Shown: positions 8,662 through 17,347 of the stretch, in pieces
How the letters are laid out: every line of letters begins with the position of its first letter
How positions within the stretch are numbered: the stretch's first letter is position 1
From: Paraburkholderia susongensis
Lineage (GTDB): Bacteria > Pseudomonadota > Gammaproteobacteria > Burkholderiales > Burkholderiaceae
DNA: 64,000 nucleotides
Assembly (NCBI RefSeq): GCF_900177725.1
Contig: NZ_FXAT01000003.1
Location: forward strand, 124,001-188,000
Direction of reading: 5' to 3'
Made by a program: the position numbers and the translations under genes
Notes under the pieces: generated by a model
What the model saw: the letters and a program-made list of their open reading frames with translations, nothing else
Databases searched by the model: none
Told to the model about the DNA's origin: nothing

Positions 8662-9589
8662 TCTCTACTCCTTGCTGCACGTCTGCCTCGCCGTCCTTGG
8701 CTCGCTGATACGCCGCGTACAGCGCCGCAAACACCGCGCCCGGCTTGCCCGCGCCGACGGGCTGGCCGTCGAGCCGCGTGACCGGCAGCACTTCCTTGGT
8801 GGCCGAGCTGACGATGATCTCGTCGGCTGCGCGCACTTCGGCCTCCGTCATTTCGCGCGCTTCGAAACGGATGCCGCAGCCGGCCGCGAGTTCCTCGATC
8901 AGGCTGTAACGGATCCCTTCGAGAATCCTGTTGCTGCGCGGCGGCGCGGCCAGCACGCCGTCCTTCACCACCCACACGTTCGACGACGACCCTTCGGTCA
9001 ACAAGCCGTCGCGGAACTGGAGCGTTTCGAACGCATCGTTTTCGGCCGCGTATTGCGCCATCAGCACGTTGCCGAGCAGCGACACCGACTTGATGTCGCA
9101 ATTGAGCCAGCGGCGATCTTCGGCGCTCACGCACGCCACACCCTGCGCGCGCTGCACGGCGTCGGGCAGGTTCAGCGCGGTGACCATCACGAACACGGTC
9201 GGCGTCACGTTGGCCGGAAACGCGTGAGCGCGCTTCGCGACGCCGCGCGTCACCTGGATGTACGCAATCGCGTCCTGATCGGCTCGCAAGCCGCCATCCG
9301 CTTCGTTGGCCTTGACCACGCGCCCGATCAGTTCGCGCCAGCCGGCATCGTCGAGCGGATTGGCAATGCCGATCTTGCCGACCGAGCGCGCGAGGCGCGC
9401 CAGATGCTGCGGCAGGCGAAACGCGGTGCGGCGGCCGCTCGCGTGCGCATAGAGCGGTGCGACTTCGTAAATGCCGTCGCCGAAAATGAAGCCGCGGTCG
9501 AGAACCGGCACGCGCGCTTCGGACAACGGCACCAGCTCGCCGTTCAGATAAACGATCGGGTCCAGCGAAACATCGGAGACAGCGGTCAT
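8633..9589 (-). CDS. dat: D-amino acid aminotransferase (class IV PLP enzyme)
   Basis: A 318-residue fold-type IV aminotransferase. The PLP lysine is Lys167 in NCDIKSVSLLGNVL. Upstream RGFIFGDGIYEV and downstream LLTEGSSSNVWVV are the class IV signatures. D-alanine transaminases interconvert D-alanine and 2-oxoglutarate with D-glutamate and pyruvate, supplying peptidoglycan precursors. The next gene upstream on the same strand is a D-Ala-D-Ala carboxypeptidase, which suits that role. A branched-chain or aminodeoxychorismate lyase relative cannot be fully excluded by sequence alone. It overlaps ybeD by 29 bp. Confidence 0.88.
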   Translation of the reverse strand: MTAVSDVSLDPIVYLNGELVPLSEARVPVLDRGFIFGDGIYEVAPLYAHASGRRTAFRLPQHLARLARSVGKIGIANPLDDAGWRELIGRVVKANEADGGLRADQDAIAYIQVTRGVAKRAHAFPANVTPTVFVMVTALNLPDAVQRAQGVACVSAEDRRWLNCDIKSVSLLGNVLMAQYAAENDAFETLQFRDGLLTEGSSSNVWVVKDGVLAAPPRSNRILEGIRYSLIEELAAGCGIRFEAREMTEAEVRAADEIIVSSATKEVLPVTRLDGQPVGAGKPGAVFAALYAAYQRAKDGEADVQQGVENESRERLTV

Positions 9590-9602
9590 TGCAATGCAGC
9601 CC

Positions 9603-10832
9603 TTACTTTTTCTTGTTGAACATCAGCATCATCGAATCCCACACGCGGCCGACCACACCTGCCTGCGGCACCGGCTGCAACGCGACCACCGGGAACTGCG
9701 CAAGCACCTTGCCGTCGGCGACGAGCTTCGCCGTGCCGACCTGCTGACCGCTCGCGATCGGCGCGACGAGTGGATCGTTGAGCTCGATCTGCGGCTTCGC
9801 CTTGTCGCCCGCGCCCTTCGGCAGCGTGATGTACTGGTCGCTCTTCACGCCGACCTGCACGCTGTCCTGCACACCCTTGTAGATGCGCGGCGTGGCGACG
9901 ACCTGGTTCGCCTTGTACAGACGCGTCGTGTCATACGCGGTGTAGCCGTAGTTCAGCATCTTCAGGCTGTCCTGCACGCGGTCGTGCTCCTTGGTCTCGC
10001 CCATCATCACCGTGACGAGACGGCGCGACGCGTCGGCCGCGCCCGGCAACGGACGCTTCGCGCTCGCGATCAGGCAGTAGCCTGCAGCCTTCGTGTGGCC
10101 GGTCTTCAGGCCGTCCACGGTCGGGTCGATCCACAGCAGGCGGTTGCGGTTCGGCTGCTTGATCTTGTTGTACGTGAATTCCTTGACCGAGAAGATGCTG
10201 TAGTAGTCCGGATAGTCGCGGATCAGCCGCGCCGACAGCACCGCGAGATCGCCCGCCGTGGTGTAGTGCTGCGGATCGGGCATGCCGTTCACGTCGGCGA
10301 AATGCGTGTGCTTCATGCCGAGGCGCTGCGCTTCGTCGTTCATCATGCTGACGAACTGCGCTTCGCTGCCGCCGACCAGCTCGGCAAGCGCGATCGCCGC
10401 GTCGTTACCCGACTGCACGATCATGCCGTACACGAGGTCGTGCACCGTGACGGGCTTGTTCGCCTCGATGAACATGCGCGATTCGTCGGTCTTCACGCGG
10501 CGCACCGCTTCGCCCGGCATCACCGTCTGGTCCATCGTGATCTTCTTCGCGTCGAGCGCCTGGAACACGAGATACGCGGTCATCAGCTTGGTGAGCGACG
10601 CGGGCTCGACGCGCTCGTCGGCATTGCCGGAAGCGAGCACCTGGTTGCTGGTGGCGTCGACGAGCACCCACGAGCGCGCGTTTACGGCCGGCGGCGGCAC
10701 TTGCGCGAACGCGCTCGTCGCGGCCAACGTGGCCGGCAGGACGATGCCGAGGGTGAGGGCGCGGCTAAGCGAGGCGGGAACGAAGGAAGCGACTGACGGG
10801 AACGACGGGCGGCCAGAAGTGGAGAAACGCAT
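9603..10832 (-). CDS. D-alanyl-D-alanine carboxypeptidase (PBP5/6 family)
   Basis: A 409-residue serine peptidase of the S11/DacA-DacC family that trims the terminal D-Ala of peptidoglycan stems. A signal peptide ends near residue 44 (AATSAFAQ). Catalytic motifs are Ser79-Leu-Thr-Lys82, the SGN triad (VQSGNDAA) and KTG (LKTGHTKAAGY). A C-terminal beta domain and a terminal segment with a short hydrophobic/basic stretch follow, consistent with membrane anchoring. The start MRFSTSGRPS was chosen because a signal peptide begins soon after. It is followed 13 bp later by dat, so a D-alanine-related unit is plausible. Confidence 0.93.
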   Translation of the reverse strand: MRFSTSGRPSFPSVASFVPASLSRALTLGIVLPATLAATSAFAQVPPPAVNARSWVLVDATSNQVLASGNADERVEPASLTKLMTAYLVFQALDAKKITMDQTVMPGEAVRRVKTDESRMFIEANKPVTVHDLVYGMIVQSGNDAAIALAELVGGSEAQFVSMMNDEAQRLGMKHTHFADVNGMPDPQHYTTAGDLAVLSARLIRDYPDYYSIFSVKEFTYNKIKQPNRNRLLWIDPTVDGLKTGHTKAAGYCLIASAKRPLPGAADASRRLVTVMMGETKEHDRVQDSLKMLNYGYTAYDTTRLYKANQVVATPRIYKGVQDSVQVGVKSDQYITLPKGAGDKAKPQIELNDPLVAPIASGQQVGTAKLVADGKVLAQFPVVALQPVPQAGVVGRVWDSMMLMFNKKK

Positions 10833-11164
10833 AGGGTCGATTTGTGCAGAAAAATACATCGCGCGAGGGCGCGCATAGTTGGGGGAGCCGGTCGACGGGC
10901 ATCTGGCCGTAAAACGGCACGGCGCCCATTGGACTTCCGGCAATGCAATCGGTTCGCGGGAGCGCGCCTCGCACCCGGCTGCGCTGCACGCGAAACGACT
11001 CCGCGGCGCGCGAATCTACCGGATGGGCGGCGCGGCGCCCAAAAAAAGAGCGCCCATTATACGCGTGCTACCCGGCCAGCTTCGCGGGCGGAGCGGCGAT
11101 TTGCACACGTTTGCGCGTGCCTTTGCACGTACCTTGCCCCCGCAAAACGCGCCGTGCGTGCGCG
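10833..11164. other. 332-bp intergenic region with possible -10 element
   Basis: No gene is supported here. On the minus strand a perfect TATAAT lies at 11056-11061, about 220 bp before the carboxypeptidase start. The matching -35 region is poor, so this is only a candidate promoter. The rest is GC-rich, with a run of A residues at 11041-11047. Confidence 0.4.
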
Positions 11165-11809
11165 TTAGCGCCACGCGTCGACGATGATCCGCTTCAGGAT
11201 GTGCAGCTTGCGATGCAGAAAATGCTCGGCGCCCGGAATCACGACCACGGGCAATTCCTGCGGCCGCGCCCAGTCGTAGACGGACTGAATGGGAACGGTC
11301 TCGTCGACCTCGCCGTGAATCACGAGCGTGCCCTCCGGCACGGGCGCGACATCCCAGCGGCTCGCCGCGGTGCCGACGAACACGATGCGTTCGATCTCCT
11401 GCCCCTCCTCGCGCAACGCCGCGGCCACGTGCGACAGCACGACGGTGCCGAACGAAAAGCCCGCGAGCACGAGCGGCAGATCGCCCTGCCCCGCCTGCGC
11501 GCGCATATGGTCGAGCACGGCGCGCAGATCGTCGCGCTCGCCGACGCCCGCGTCATGCTCGCCCTGCGTCTCGCCGACGCCGCGGAAATTCGAGCGGTAC
11601 GTCACGTAGTTCAGTTGCACGAGCGTGCGTGCGAGCGTCTGCGCGACCTTGTTGTCCATCGTGCCGCCAAAGAGCGGATGCGGATGCGCGACGAGCGCGA
11701 TGCCGCGCGGCGCGGCGCCGTTCTCGCGGACTTCGTCGGGCAGGTCCAGCGCGACCTCGATCTTGCCGACCGGGCCGTCGATCAGATATTTCTTCGTGTT
11801 GACATTCAT
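11165..11809 (-). CDS. Alpha/beta hydrolase (dienelactone hydrolase-like fold)
   Basis: A 214-residue cytosolic alpha/beta hydrolase. The oxyanion region is AHPHPLFGGTMDNKV, the nucleophile elbow is GFSFGT, an acidic residue lies in HGEVDETVP and the catalytic His in GAEHFLHRK. This short form, with the HPHP motif, is widespread in beta-proteobacteria and often annotated as a poorly defined hydrolase. The start MNVNTKKYLI was chosen because the longer frame upstream overlaps the ferredoxin gene. The ferredoxin gene ends 56 bp upstream on the same strand, so they may be co-transcribed. The substrate is unknown. Confidence 0.85.
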   Translation of the reverse strand: MNVNTKKYLIDGPVGKIEVALDLPDEVRENGAAPRGIALVAHPHPLFGGTMDNKVAQTLARTLVQLNYVTYRSNFRGVGETQGEHDAGVGERDDLRAVLDHMRAQAGQGDLPLVLAGFSFGTVVLSHVAAALREEGQEIERIVFVGTAASRWDVAPVPEGTLVIHGEVDETVPIQSVYDWARPQELPVVVIPGAEHFLHRKLHILKRIIVDAWR

Positions 11810-11865
11810 GGCGGTGCCTGTTGATCGGTCTGCGATTCGCGTTGACTCGCGTTTTATGGTTCGAG

Positions 11866-12189
11866 TTATTGATCGATCTTCAAACGCTCGACGACCTTGC
11901 CGTTGGCGAGATGCGACTCGACGATCTCGTCGATGTCGCTCTCGTCGACGTATGTGTACCAGACACCCTCGGGGTACACGACGATCGTCGGGCCGAGTTC
12001 GCAGCGATCGAGACAGCCCGCCTTGTTGATGCGCACCTGTCCGGGACCGGCGAGGCCGAGTTGCTTCACGCGCTTTTTCGCGTACTCCTGCATCGCCTGC
12101 GCATTGCAGTTCGCGCAGCTCGGACGCTCGGCGCCGGGCTCGCGTTGATTGAGACAGAAGAAGACATGGTGCTTGTAGAAGGAATCCAT
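11866..12189 (-). CDS. Thioredoxin-like [2Fe-2S] ferredoxin
   Basis: A 107-residue protein of the thioredoxin-like ferredoxin family (Shethna/NuoE-type fold). Cysteines occur in FFCLNQR, SCANCNAQ and GCLDRCELGP. The last two match the CxxxC and Cx3-4C spacing used to hold a [2Fe-2S] cluster in this fold. There is no signal peptide, so it acts in the cytosol as an electron carrier or sensor. The start MDSFYKHHVF was chosen over the upstream ATG because family members begin there. The redox partner is unknown. The adjacent hydrolase is a conserved-looking neighbour. Confidence 0.87.
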   Translation of the reverse strand: MDSFYKHHVFFCLNQREPGAERPSCANCNAQAMQEYAKKRVKQLGLAGPGQVRINKAGCLDRCELGPTIVVYPEGVWYTYVDESDIDEIVESHLANGKVVERLKIDQ

Positions 12190-12312
12190 GATGTCCGGGG
12201 ACGAGACTGAAAGGGAGTGCAATGACGTCGTCAGCACGCGGTATGCCGAAGCGTCTGGCGTGCCGAAGATTATAGCGAGCGGGCCGGGCGGCCGCCGGGG
12301 CCCCGGCCGTCA

Positions 12313-12350
12313 CCCCCCGCCGCCGTCCCCCGCTGTCGCCCCCTCCACCC
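12313..12350 (-). other. G-tract cluster, possible G-quadruplex
   Basis: The minus strand carries four G runs of 3, 5, 5 and 6 bases with loops of about 4, 7 and 8 bases. They lie 26-63 bp beyond the VanZ-like stop and about 125 bp before the ferredoxin start. In RNA or DNA this could fold into a quadruplex. No function is shown. Confidence 0.4.
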
Positions 12351-12375
12351 GCGCCTTACCTCGCCCTCTTCGACC

Positions 12376-13533
12376 TCACGCCCGTTTCGGCCGCCGCCCG
12401 AGCCACGCCTGTTCGACCGCGAACGCGAGCCACACCAGCGCCGCATAGGGCCAGACCCACGCAAGCCAGCGCGCGAGACCGTTGAAATGCAGATAACGCC
12501 CCTGCCGCCAGTCGGCCAGCACGACGTCGAAATACGGATTCACCGGCAGCAGATTGACGAACACGAGCGCGACGACGAGCGCGCTCCCCGCGAGCGCCGC
12601 GCGCACCCGGCGCCGCAACGGCAGCGCGGCGAGCGCCGCGACGGTGCCGCACGCGAGCCCGATCAGCGCGCCGGGCGTCGCCCAGTCGAACGCGAGGCCG
12701 GATTGCGATTGCAGGAACGTCGCGCCGGCTTTCACGCACAAGGTCGCGGCGATGAACACCAGCAGCAGACGCACGCGCGGCGCATGACGGCGCGCCGGCA
12801 CCGACGCGAGCGCGAGCGCGGCGAACAGGTTCAGCGTCGTGATGAGCGCCTCCCACGTGTCGTCGGGCAGCCACGCGGCGACGGCCGCCGGCCATGCGCC
12901 GGCGTGCCAGGCGGCCGGCGTCCACGCGAGCAGCGCGTCCTGCGTCGCCGGATCGAAATGCAGCCAGAGCATGCGCGGCCAGTTGCCGAGCCCGAACAGA
13001 CGCGGCGCCGGATACATCGTTGCGAAAGGCCACGCGGCGATGAGGCACGCGAGCGCCGCGCGATCGCGCTCGAACCACAGCAGCCGCAAACGCCTGAGCA
13101 AGCCGCGATCGAGCAGCGCGCCGGTCGCGGGGGACATCATCGCCGCGCCGAGCAGCGCGCCGAGCGTGTTGGCGGCGAGGTCGAGGTTGGAGGCGACGCG
13201 CGTCGGCAGCCACGTCTGCACGGCTTCCATCGTGCCCGACAGCAGCCCGCCCAACACGAACGCGAGCGCGACGGCGAGCGTGCCGCGCCAGCGCGGATAC
13301 ACCGCGAGCACCACCAGTGCGCCGAACGGCATGTAGCCGAGCACGTTGGTGACGACGTCGAACGCCGTCAGGTACTGCGGCATCGGATCGAACAGATAGG
13401 CAAACGGCGCGATGCCGAGCGAGCGCCAGCCTGAAAACGGGTACCACGAACCGTACACGATCAGCGTCGTGTACAGCAGCAGCGCCTGCCGGGCCAGCCC
13501 CGACGGACGGCGCAGCCAGGGCCGCTCGCTCAT
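12376..13533 (-). CDS. VanZ-like family membrane protein
   Basis: A 385-residue polytopic membrane protein. The N-terminal half matches the VanZ-like pattern (YTTLIVYGSWYPF, then VTNVLGYMPFGALV, then an acidic/polar METVQ-like segment EAVQTWLPTRVASNLDLAAN). About eight to ten hydrophobic helices are predicted by eye. VanZ relatives are linked with glycopeptide tolerance or are uncharacterised. This longer form has an extra C-terminal membrane half. It begins 31 bp after the lipoprotein of the MCE operon, so it may be read from the same transcript. Its function in lipid or envelope traffic is only guessed. Confidence 0.8.
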   Translation of the reverse strand: MSERPWLRRPSGLARQALLLYTTLIVYGSWYPFSGWRSLGIAPFAYLFDPMPQYLTAFDVVTNVLGYMPFGALVVLAVYPRWRGTLAVALAFVLGGLLSGTMEAVQTWLPTRVASNLDLAANTLGALLGAAMMSPATGALLDRGLLRRLRLLWFERDRAALACLIAAWPFATMYPAPRLFGLGNWPRMLWLHFDPATQDALLAWTPAAWHAGAWPAAVAAWLPDDTWEALITTLNLFAALALASVPARRHAPRVRLLLVFIAATLCVKAGATFLQSQSGLAFDWATPGALIGLACGTVAALAALPLRRRVRAALAGSALVVALVFVNLLPVNPYFDVVLADWRQGRYLHFNGLARWLAWVWPYAALVWLAFAVEQAWLGRRPKRA

Positions 13534-13564
13534 GCAGCGCTCCGTTGCGCGCGCTGCGCGTCCG

Positions 13565-14191
13565 TCATTGCGTGGCCGCGAGCGCCTGCGAGCCGAGCCA
13601 CGCGACGATCTGCGCGACGAGGTCGTCGCTGGCCACGGCGAGCGCCTGCGCGCCGCCGGCTGCATCCGGGGAGCGCGCCGGCGCGCTCGCGACGAACGCA
13701 TGCTGGCCGACCACCTTGCCGTTATGAATCAGCGTGGCGAGCGCGCTGATCGCGCCATGACTGTCCGCCTGGCTGTCGAACACCTGCTCGAACTCGGTCA
13801 GATCGACTCTGAGCACCGGCGCGGCCACGCCGTCGGCGCCCGTGAGCACGGTGCCGTGCGCGCTGAACGCGCCGCGCAGGCGTTGCGTGAGCAACTGCGA
13901 CGGCATCATCGTCCAGTGGCTGTTTGCATACGCGGCCGTCTGCTGCGCATCGGCGTAGCTCAGGCGATAGGTGAGCCGGTCGGACTCGAGCACGGCCGGC
14001 GCGCGAACCTCGAGCACCTTGACGGCCGGCAACGTAGCCGCCGTGGCGGCCTGCGGCGGCGGCCCGAGATCGTAGCGGATGTCCGAGACCACCGCGGACG
14101 TGCCCGCGCAGCCCGCCGCCAGCACGCCGAACGCAAGCAGCGCCGCGAGCGCGGCGCGCGAGGACAACAGTCGGTGAATCGAGCGTGACAT
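13565..14191 (-). CDS. ABC-type transport auxiliary lipoprotein (PqiC-like)
   Basis: A 208-residue lipoprotein with signal segment and lipobox LAAGC, modified cysteine Cys28. The remaining domain fits the ABC-type transport auxiliary component family (PqiC, formerly DUF330), which sits in the outer membrane and works with MCE proteins in lipid traffic. The start at 14191 is preferred. GAGAGG lies nine bases upstream, while the alternative ATG two codons earlier is only three bases from it. It begins 29 bp after the MCE gene and closes the four-gene transporter set. Confidence 0.88.
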   Translation of the reverse strand: MSRSIHRLLSSRAALAALLAFGVLAAGCAGTSAVVSDIRYDLGPPPQAATAATLPAVKVLEVRAPAVLESDRLTYRLSYADAQQTAAYANSHWTMMPSQLLTQRLRGAFSAHGTVLTGADGVAAPVLRVDLTEFEQVFDSQADSHGAISALATLIHNGKVVGQHAFVASAPARSPDAAGGAQALAVASDDLVAQIVAWLGSQALAATQ

Positions 14192-14220
14192 GAGCATCTT
14201 CCTCTCTTTAGCCTGCGAAT

Positions 14221-15186
14221 TTAGTGAGCGGCCGGGGCGGCGGCGGGCCACGTGAAGCCGGTCTCGCCCGGACCCGGCGCCGGGCGCGGCGCGCCGAACA
14301 GCACGCTGCGCGGATTGGTGCTGAAGGTATCGGCGGCGCGGTCCACCGAGCGGGCCGCGGAGCGCACGTCGTCCGCGAGCGAATCGACGCGCGGCAGCGT
14401 CTCGTAGCCGACCCGCGCCGATAGGTCCTGCAGCGACACGTTCAGCTGGGCGAGCGCATCGCCCGCCTGCTGCGCCGCCGTGCCGACCTTGTTCATATTG
14501 GTCTCGAACGGGCCATCCGGGCGGTTCAGGCCCGTAATCATCTGGTTGGTCGACGCGAGCGTGCGATTCAACTGGTCGACCGTGGCGGGCAGCTTGCCCA
14601 CCACCGGCGAGATCTGCCGGCTCAGCCCGGCGACGCCCGACGCGGCCTGCTCGATACTCGCCGCCATGTCGTGCAACTGCGCGACCATTTCCGGCGACAG
14701 CATGTCGTTCACGTTGTCGGTGACTTTTTCGAGCTTGCGCAGCAGCACGTCGCCGCGTTGCTGCAACTGGTCGAACAGGCCCGGGCGCATCGGCAGTTGC
14801 GCGACCTGTTGCGCCGACGAGCGCAGCGGCGTCAGGTCGCGCCCGGTGTCGTCGAGCTGGATGAACGCGATGCCGGTCACGCCCTGCAGCCCGAGGCTGC
14901 CGAACGTCGAATGGGTGATCGGCGCGTGCTCGTCGACCATGATGCGGATCAGGATCTGCCCCGGATGGCTCGGATCGAATTTGATCGACTGCACGCGGCC
15001 GACGTCGAGCCCGCGAAAGCGCACCGCCGCGTCGGCAAAGAGCCCTGTCACGTTGGTGCGGGCGATCAGGTCGTACGGCACCCGCACGGTGCGGTCGACG
15101 TTGAACAGAAAAGCCGCCAGCGAGATTGCCGCAAGCAGCACGACCGTGAAAAGCCCGGCCCAGAACGCATGTGCTTTGTTTTCCAT
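14221..15186 (-). CDS. MCE-domain lipid transport protein (MlaD/PqiB-like)
   Basis: A 321-residue protein with one N-terminal membrane helix (about residues 9-28), then a single MCE domain (about residues 35-115, with FRGLDVGRVQSIKF and LGLQGVTGIAFIQL) and a long helical tail with coiled-coil character. MCE proteins form hexameric rings that pass phospholipids or other hydrophobic molecules across the periplasm. The genomic order permease, ATPase, MCE, PqiC-like lipoprotein marks a complete transporter. No MlaC-type carrier is present, so it is not the classical mla operon. Confidence 0.9.
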   Translation of the reverse strand: MENKAHAFWAGLFTVVLLAAISLAAFLFNVDRTVRVPYDLIARTNVTGLFADAAVRFRGLDVGRVQSIKFDPSHPGQILIRIMVDEHAPITHSTFGSLGLQGVTGIAFIQLDDTGRDLTPLRSSAQQVAQLPMRPGLFDQLQQRGDVLLRKLEKVTDNVNDMLSPEMVAQLHDMAASIEQAASGVAGLSRQISPVVGKLPATVDQLNRTLASTNQMITGLNRPDGPFETNMNKVGTAAQQAGDALAQLNVSLQDLSARVGYETLPRVDSLADDVRSAARSVDRAADTFSTNPRSVLFGAPRPAPGPGETGFTWPAAAPAAH

Positions 15187-15232
15187 TGTCAGGTTTCCTG
15201 GTTCATAGCAGCCCGGTTCAGAGAGGCCCGGT

Positions 15233-16111
15233 TCACAGCGGCAACTCGGACGACGCCGGTTCGAGCGCCGCCTGCGGCAGCTTCGCGCGGCGCTCCGGCG
15301 GCAGCGCCTGCAGCGCGCGGCGCCCGCGCAGGCCGAGGAAATATTCGCGGATGAACGGATGATCGACGCCCGCCGCCTCTTCCACGGGCGCGTTGACGAG
15401 CACCTTGCGATCGGCGAGCACGGCGACGCGCGTCGAGAGCGCGACCATCGTGTCGAGGTCGTGCGTAATCATCACGACCGTCAGGCCGAGCGCGCGATGC
15501 AGCGCGGAGATCAGTTCGACGAACTCGTCGGACGCCTGCGGATCGAGCCCGGCGGTCGGTTCATCGAGGAACAGCAGTTCGGGTTCGAGCGCGATGGCGC
15601 GCGCGATGCCGACCCGCTTGATCATGCCGCCCGAGAGCGCCGACGGCATCTTCGACGCATGCTTGCACGGCAGCCCGACCATTTCGAGCTTGAGCATCAC
15701 GATATCGCGCAGCAGGTCCTCGGGCACCTTGCCGAGCTCGCGCACCGGCTGCGCGACGTTGTCGAACACCGACAGCGACGAGAACAGCGCGCCGCGCTGG
15801 AACAGCATGCCGGAGCGGCTGCGCATCAGGAGCGTGGTTTCCGGCGAGATGGTCGCGAGGTTTTCGCCGAACAGCTTGATGGTACCGGACGACGGCCGCT
15901 CGAGGCCGAGAATCTGCCGCACCAGCGTAGTCTTGCCCGAGCCCGAGCCGCCGACGATCGAGACGATTTCGCCGCGCCGCACGTCGAAGCTCAGATGCTG
16001 ATGCACGACGTTGCGGCCATAGCGCTTGGTGATGTCGATCACCTCGATCACCGGCTCGGCGATCGAAGGCACGGGCTGGCCGCGCACGGCTTCGGTAAGT
16101 GGCGCGATCAT
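15233..16111 (-). CDS. ABC transporter ATP-binding protein, MlaF type
   Basis: A 292-residue ATPase. Walker A is GGSGSGKTT, the signature is LSGGMIKRVGIARA, Walker B is LLFLDEPTAGLDP and the H loop is ITHDLD. It powers the MCE transporter formed with the permease upstream and the MCE protein downstream. The ATG overlaps the permease stop as ATGA, indicating translational coupling. A C-terminal extension of about 35 residues beyond the ATPase core is Arg/Leu/Ala-rich, resembling the MlaF tail that interacts with partner subunits. Confidence 0.93.
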   Translation of the reverse strand: MIAPLTEAVRGQPVPSIAEPVIEVIDITKRYGRNVVHQHLSFDVRRGEIVSIVGGSGSGKTTLVRQILGLERPSSGTIKLFGENLATISPETTLLMRSRSGMLFQRGALFSSLSVFDNVAQPVRELGKVPEDLLRDIVMLKLEMVGLPCKHASKMPSALSGGMIKRVGIARAIALEPELLFLDEPTAGLDPQASDEFVELISALHRALGLTVVMITHDLDTMVALSTRVAVLADRKVLVNAPVEEAAGVDHPFIREYFLGLRGRRALQALPPERRAKLPQAALEPASSELPL

Positions 16112-17277
16112 CCTAGCCCCACGTTCTGGAAGAGAATCGCGAACACCGCGTCCGCGAGAATCACGATGGTGATCGAGGTCACCACCGAGGTCGTCGTGCC
16201 TTCGCCGAGACTCTGCGAATTGGCCTTGATACGGAAGCCGAAGTGACAGCCGGCGATCGCGATCAGCATACCGAACGCGACACCCTTGCCGAGGCCGATC
16301 CACAGATTCGCGATCGGCACGACGACCGGCAGCTGCCGCGCGAAGAAGCTCATGTCGATGCCGAGCACGAGCTTGGCGGCGAGCGCGCCACCTACCAGCG
16401 CAATGGTGTTGGTCCACATCACGAGCAGCGGCATCGCGACGCCGAGCGCGATCACGCGCGGCAGGATCAGGCGCAGGCCGTGCGAGATGCCCATCACGCG
16501 CATCGCGTCGAGTTCCTCGGTCACGCGCATCACGCCGATCTGCGCGGTGATCGCCGAGCCCGAGCGGCCCGCTACCAGAATAGCCGAGAGCACCGGGCCG
16601 AGTTCGCGGATGATCGCAAGCCCGAGAATGTTGACGATGAACTGGTTGGCGCCGAAGATGCGCAACTGCTGCGCCGACAGATAGCTGAGCACGATGCCGA
16701 TCAGAAATGCGACGAGCGCCGTGATCGGCAGCGCTCGCGCGCCGGCGTTGTAGACGTTCGCGGAGATTTCGGTCCACGGCGTGATGCGCGGCCTGCGCAC
16801 GATCGCGAGCAGATCGAGCACGACGCGCCCGAGCATCGCGACGCCGCCGTACAGATGCTCGAAGAACGAAAAGATGGAGAGGCCGAGACGCGTGAACGGA
16901 TCGAAACGCGGCACCGGCTCGGCGGCGTCGCGCACCGTATCGAGCAGCGCGATGCGCTCGAAAATGTCGCGCTGCGTGTCGGTGAGTTCGGTGCCGGGGG
17001 GCATCTTGTGGCCCCACACGCGCCACAGCGCCTGACCGCCGACGTGATCCATCCTGTCGACGCGCGACAGGTCCCACTCGCCGATGCCCTGCGCGCCGGT
17101 CAGCGAACGCAGCAGGGGAATCACGTGCCCGGTGTCACGATCGCGCGCGAGCGCGAGCGCCGTCCACTGGCCCGAGAGACGGACGATCTTGCCTTGGTTG
17201 CCGGCCGCGACTTCAAGGCCCGGCGGGGTATCGTAGTTCAAGGATCGCGAGAATCTGGTTATCGGATTAGGGGCCAT
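16108..17277 (-). CDS. ABC transporter permease, MlaE type with N-terminal STAS-like domain
   Basis: A 389-residue inner-membrane permease. Residues about 20-110 form a STAS-like domain (IVRLSGQWTALALARD, then WDLSRVDRMDHVGGQAL), a fusion that replaces the separate MlaB subunit. The rest is the MlaE fold, with the conserved IRELGPVLSAILVAGRSGSA and VTEELDAMRVMG motifs and about five or six membrane segments. The start MAPNPITRFS sits 70 bp from the divergent birA start. The first gene of the MCE operon sets up transport of a lipid substrate that the sequence does not identify. Confidence 0.93.
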   Translation of the reverse strand: MAPNPITRFSRSLNYDTPPGLEVAAGNQGKIVRLSGQWTALALARDRDTGHVIPLLRSLTGAQGIGEWDLSRVDRMDHVGGQALWRVWGHKMPPGTELTDTQRDIFERIALLDTVRDAAEPVPRFDPFTRLGLSIFSFFEHLYGGVAMLGRVVLDLLAIVRRPRITPWTEISANVYNAGARALPITALVAFLIGIVLSYLSAQQLRIFGANQFIVNILGLAIIRELGPVLSAILVAGRSGSAITAQIGVMRVTEELDAMRVMGISHGLRLILPRVIALGVAMPLLVMWTNTIALVGGALAAKLVLGIDMSFFARQLPVVVPIANLWIGLGKGVAFGMLIAIAGCHFGFRIKANSQSLGEGTTTSVVTSITIVILADAVFAILFQNVGLG

Positions 17278-17347
17278 TGTAGCGAACGCTGGGCCGCTGG
17301 GCCGCACTCAAATCCCGATGCAGTTCGCTGTGGCTACAATATGTGCC

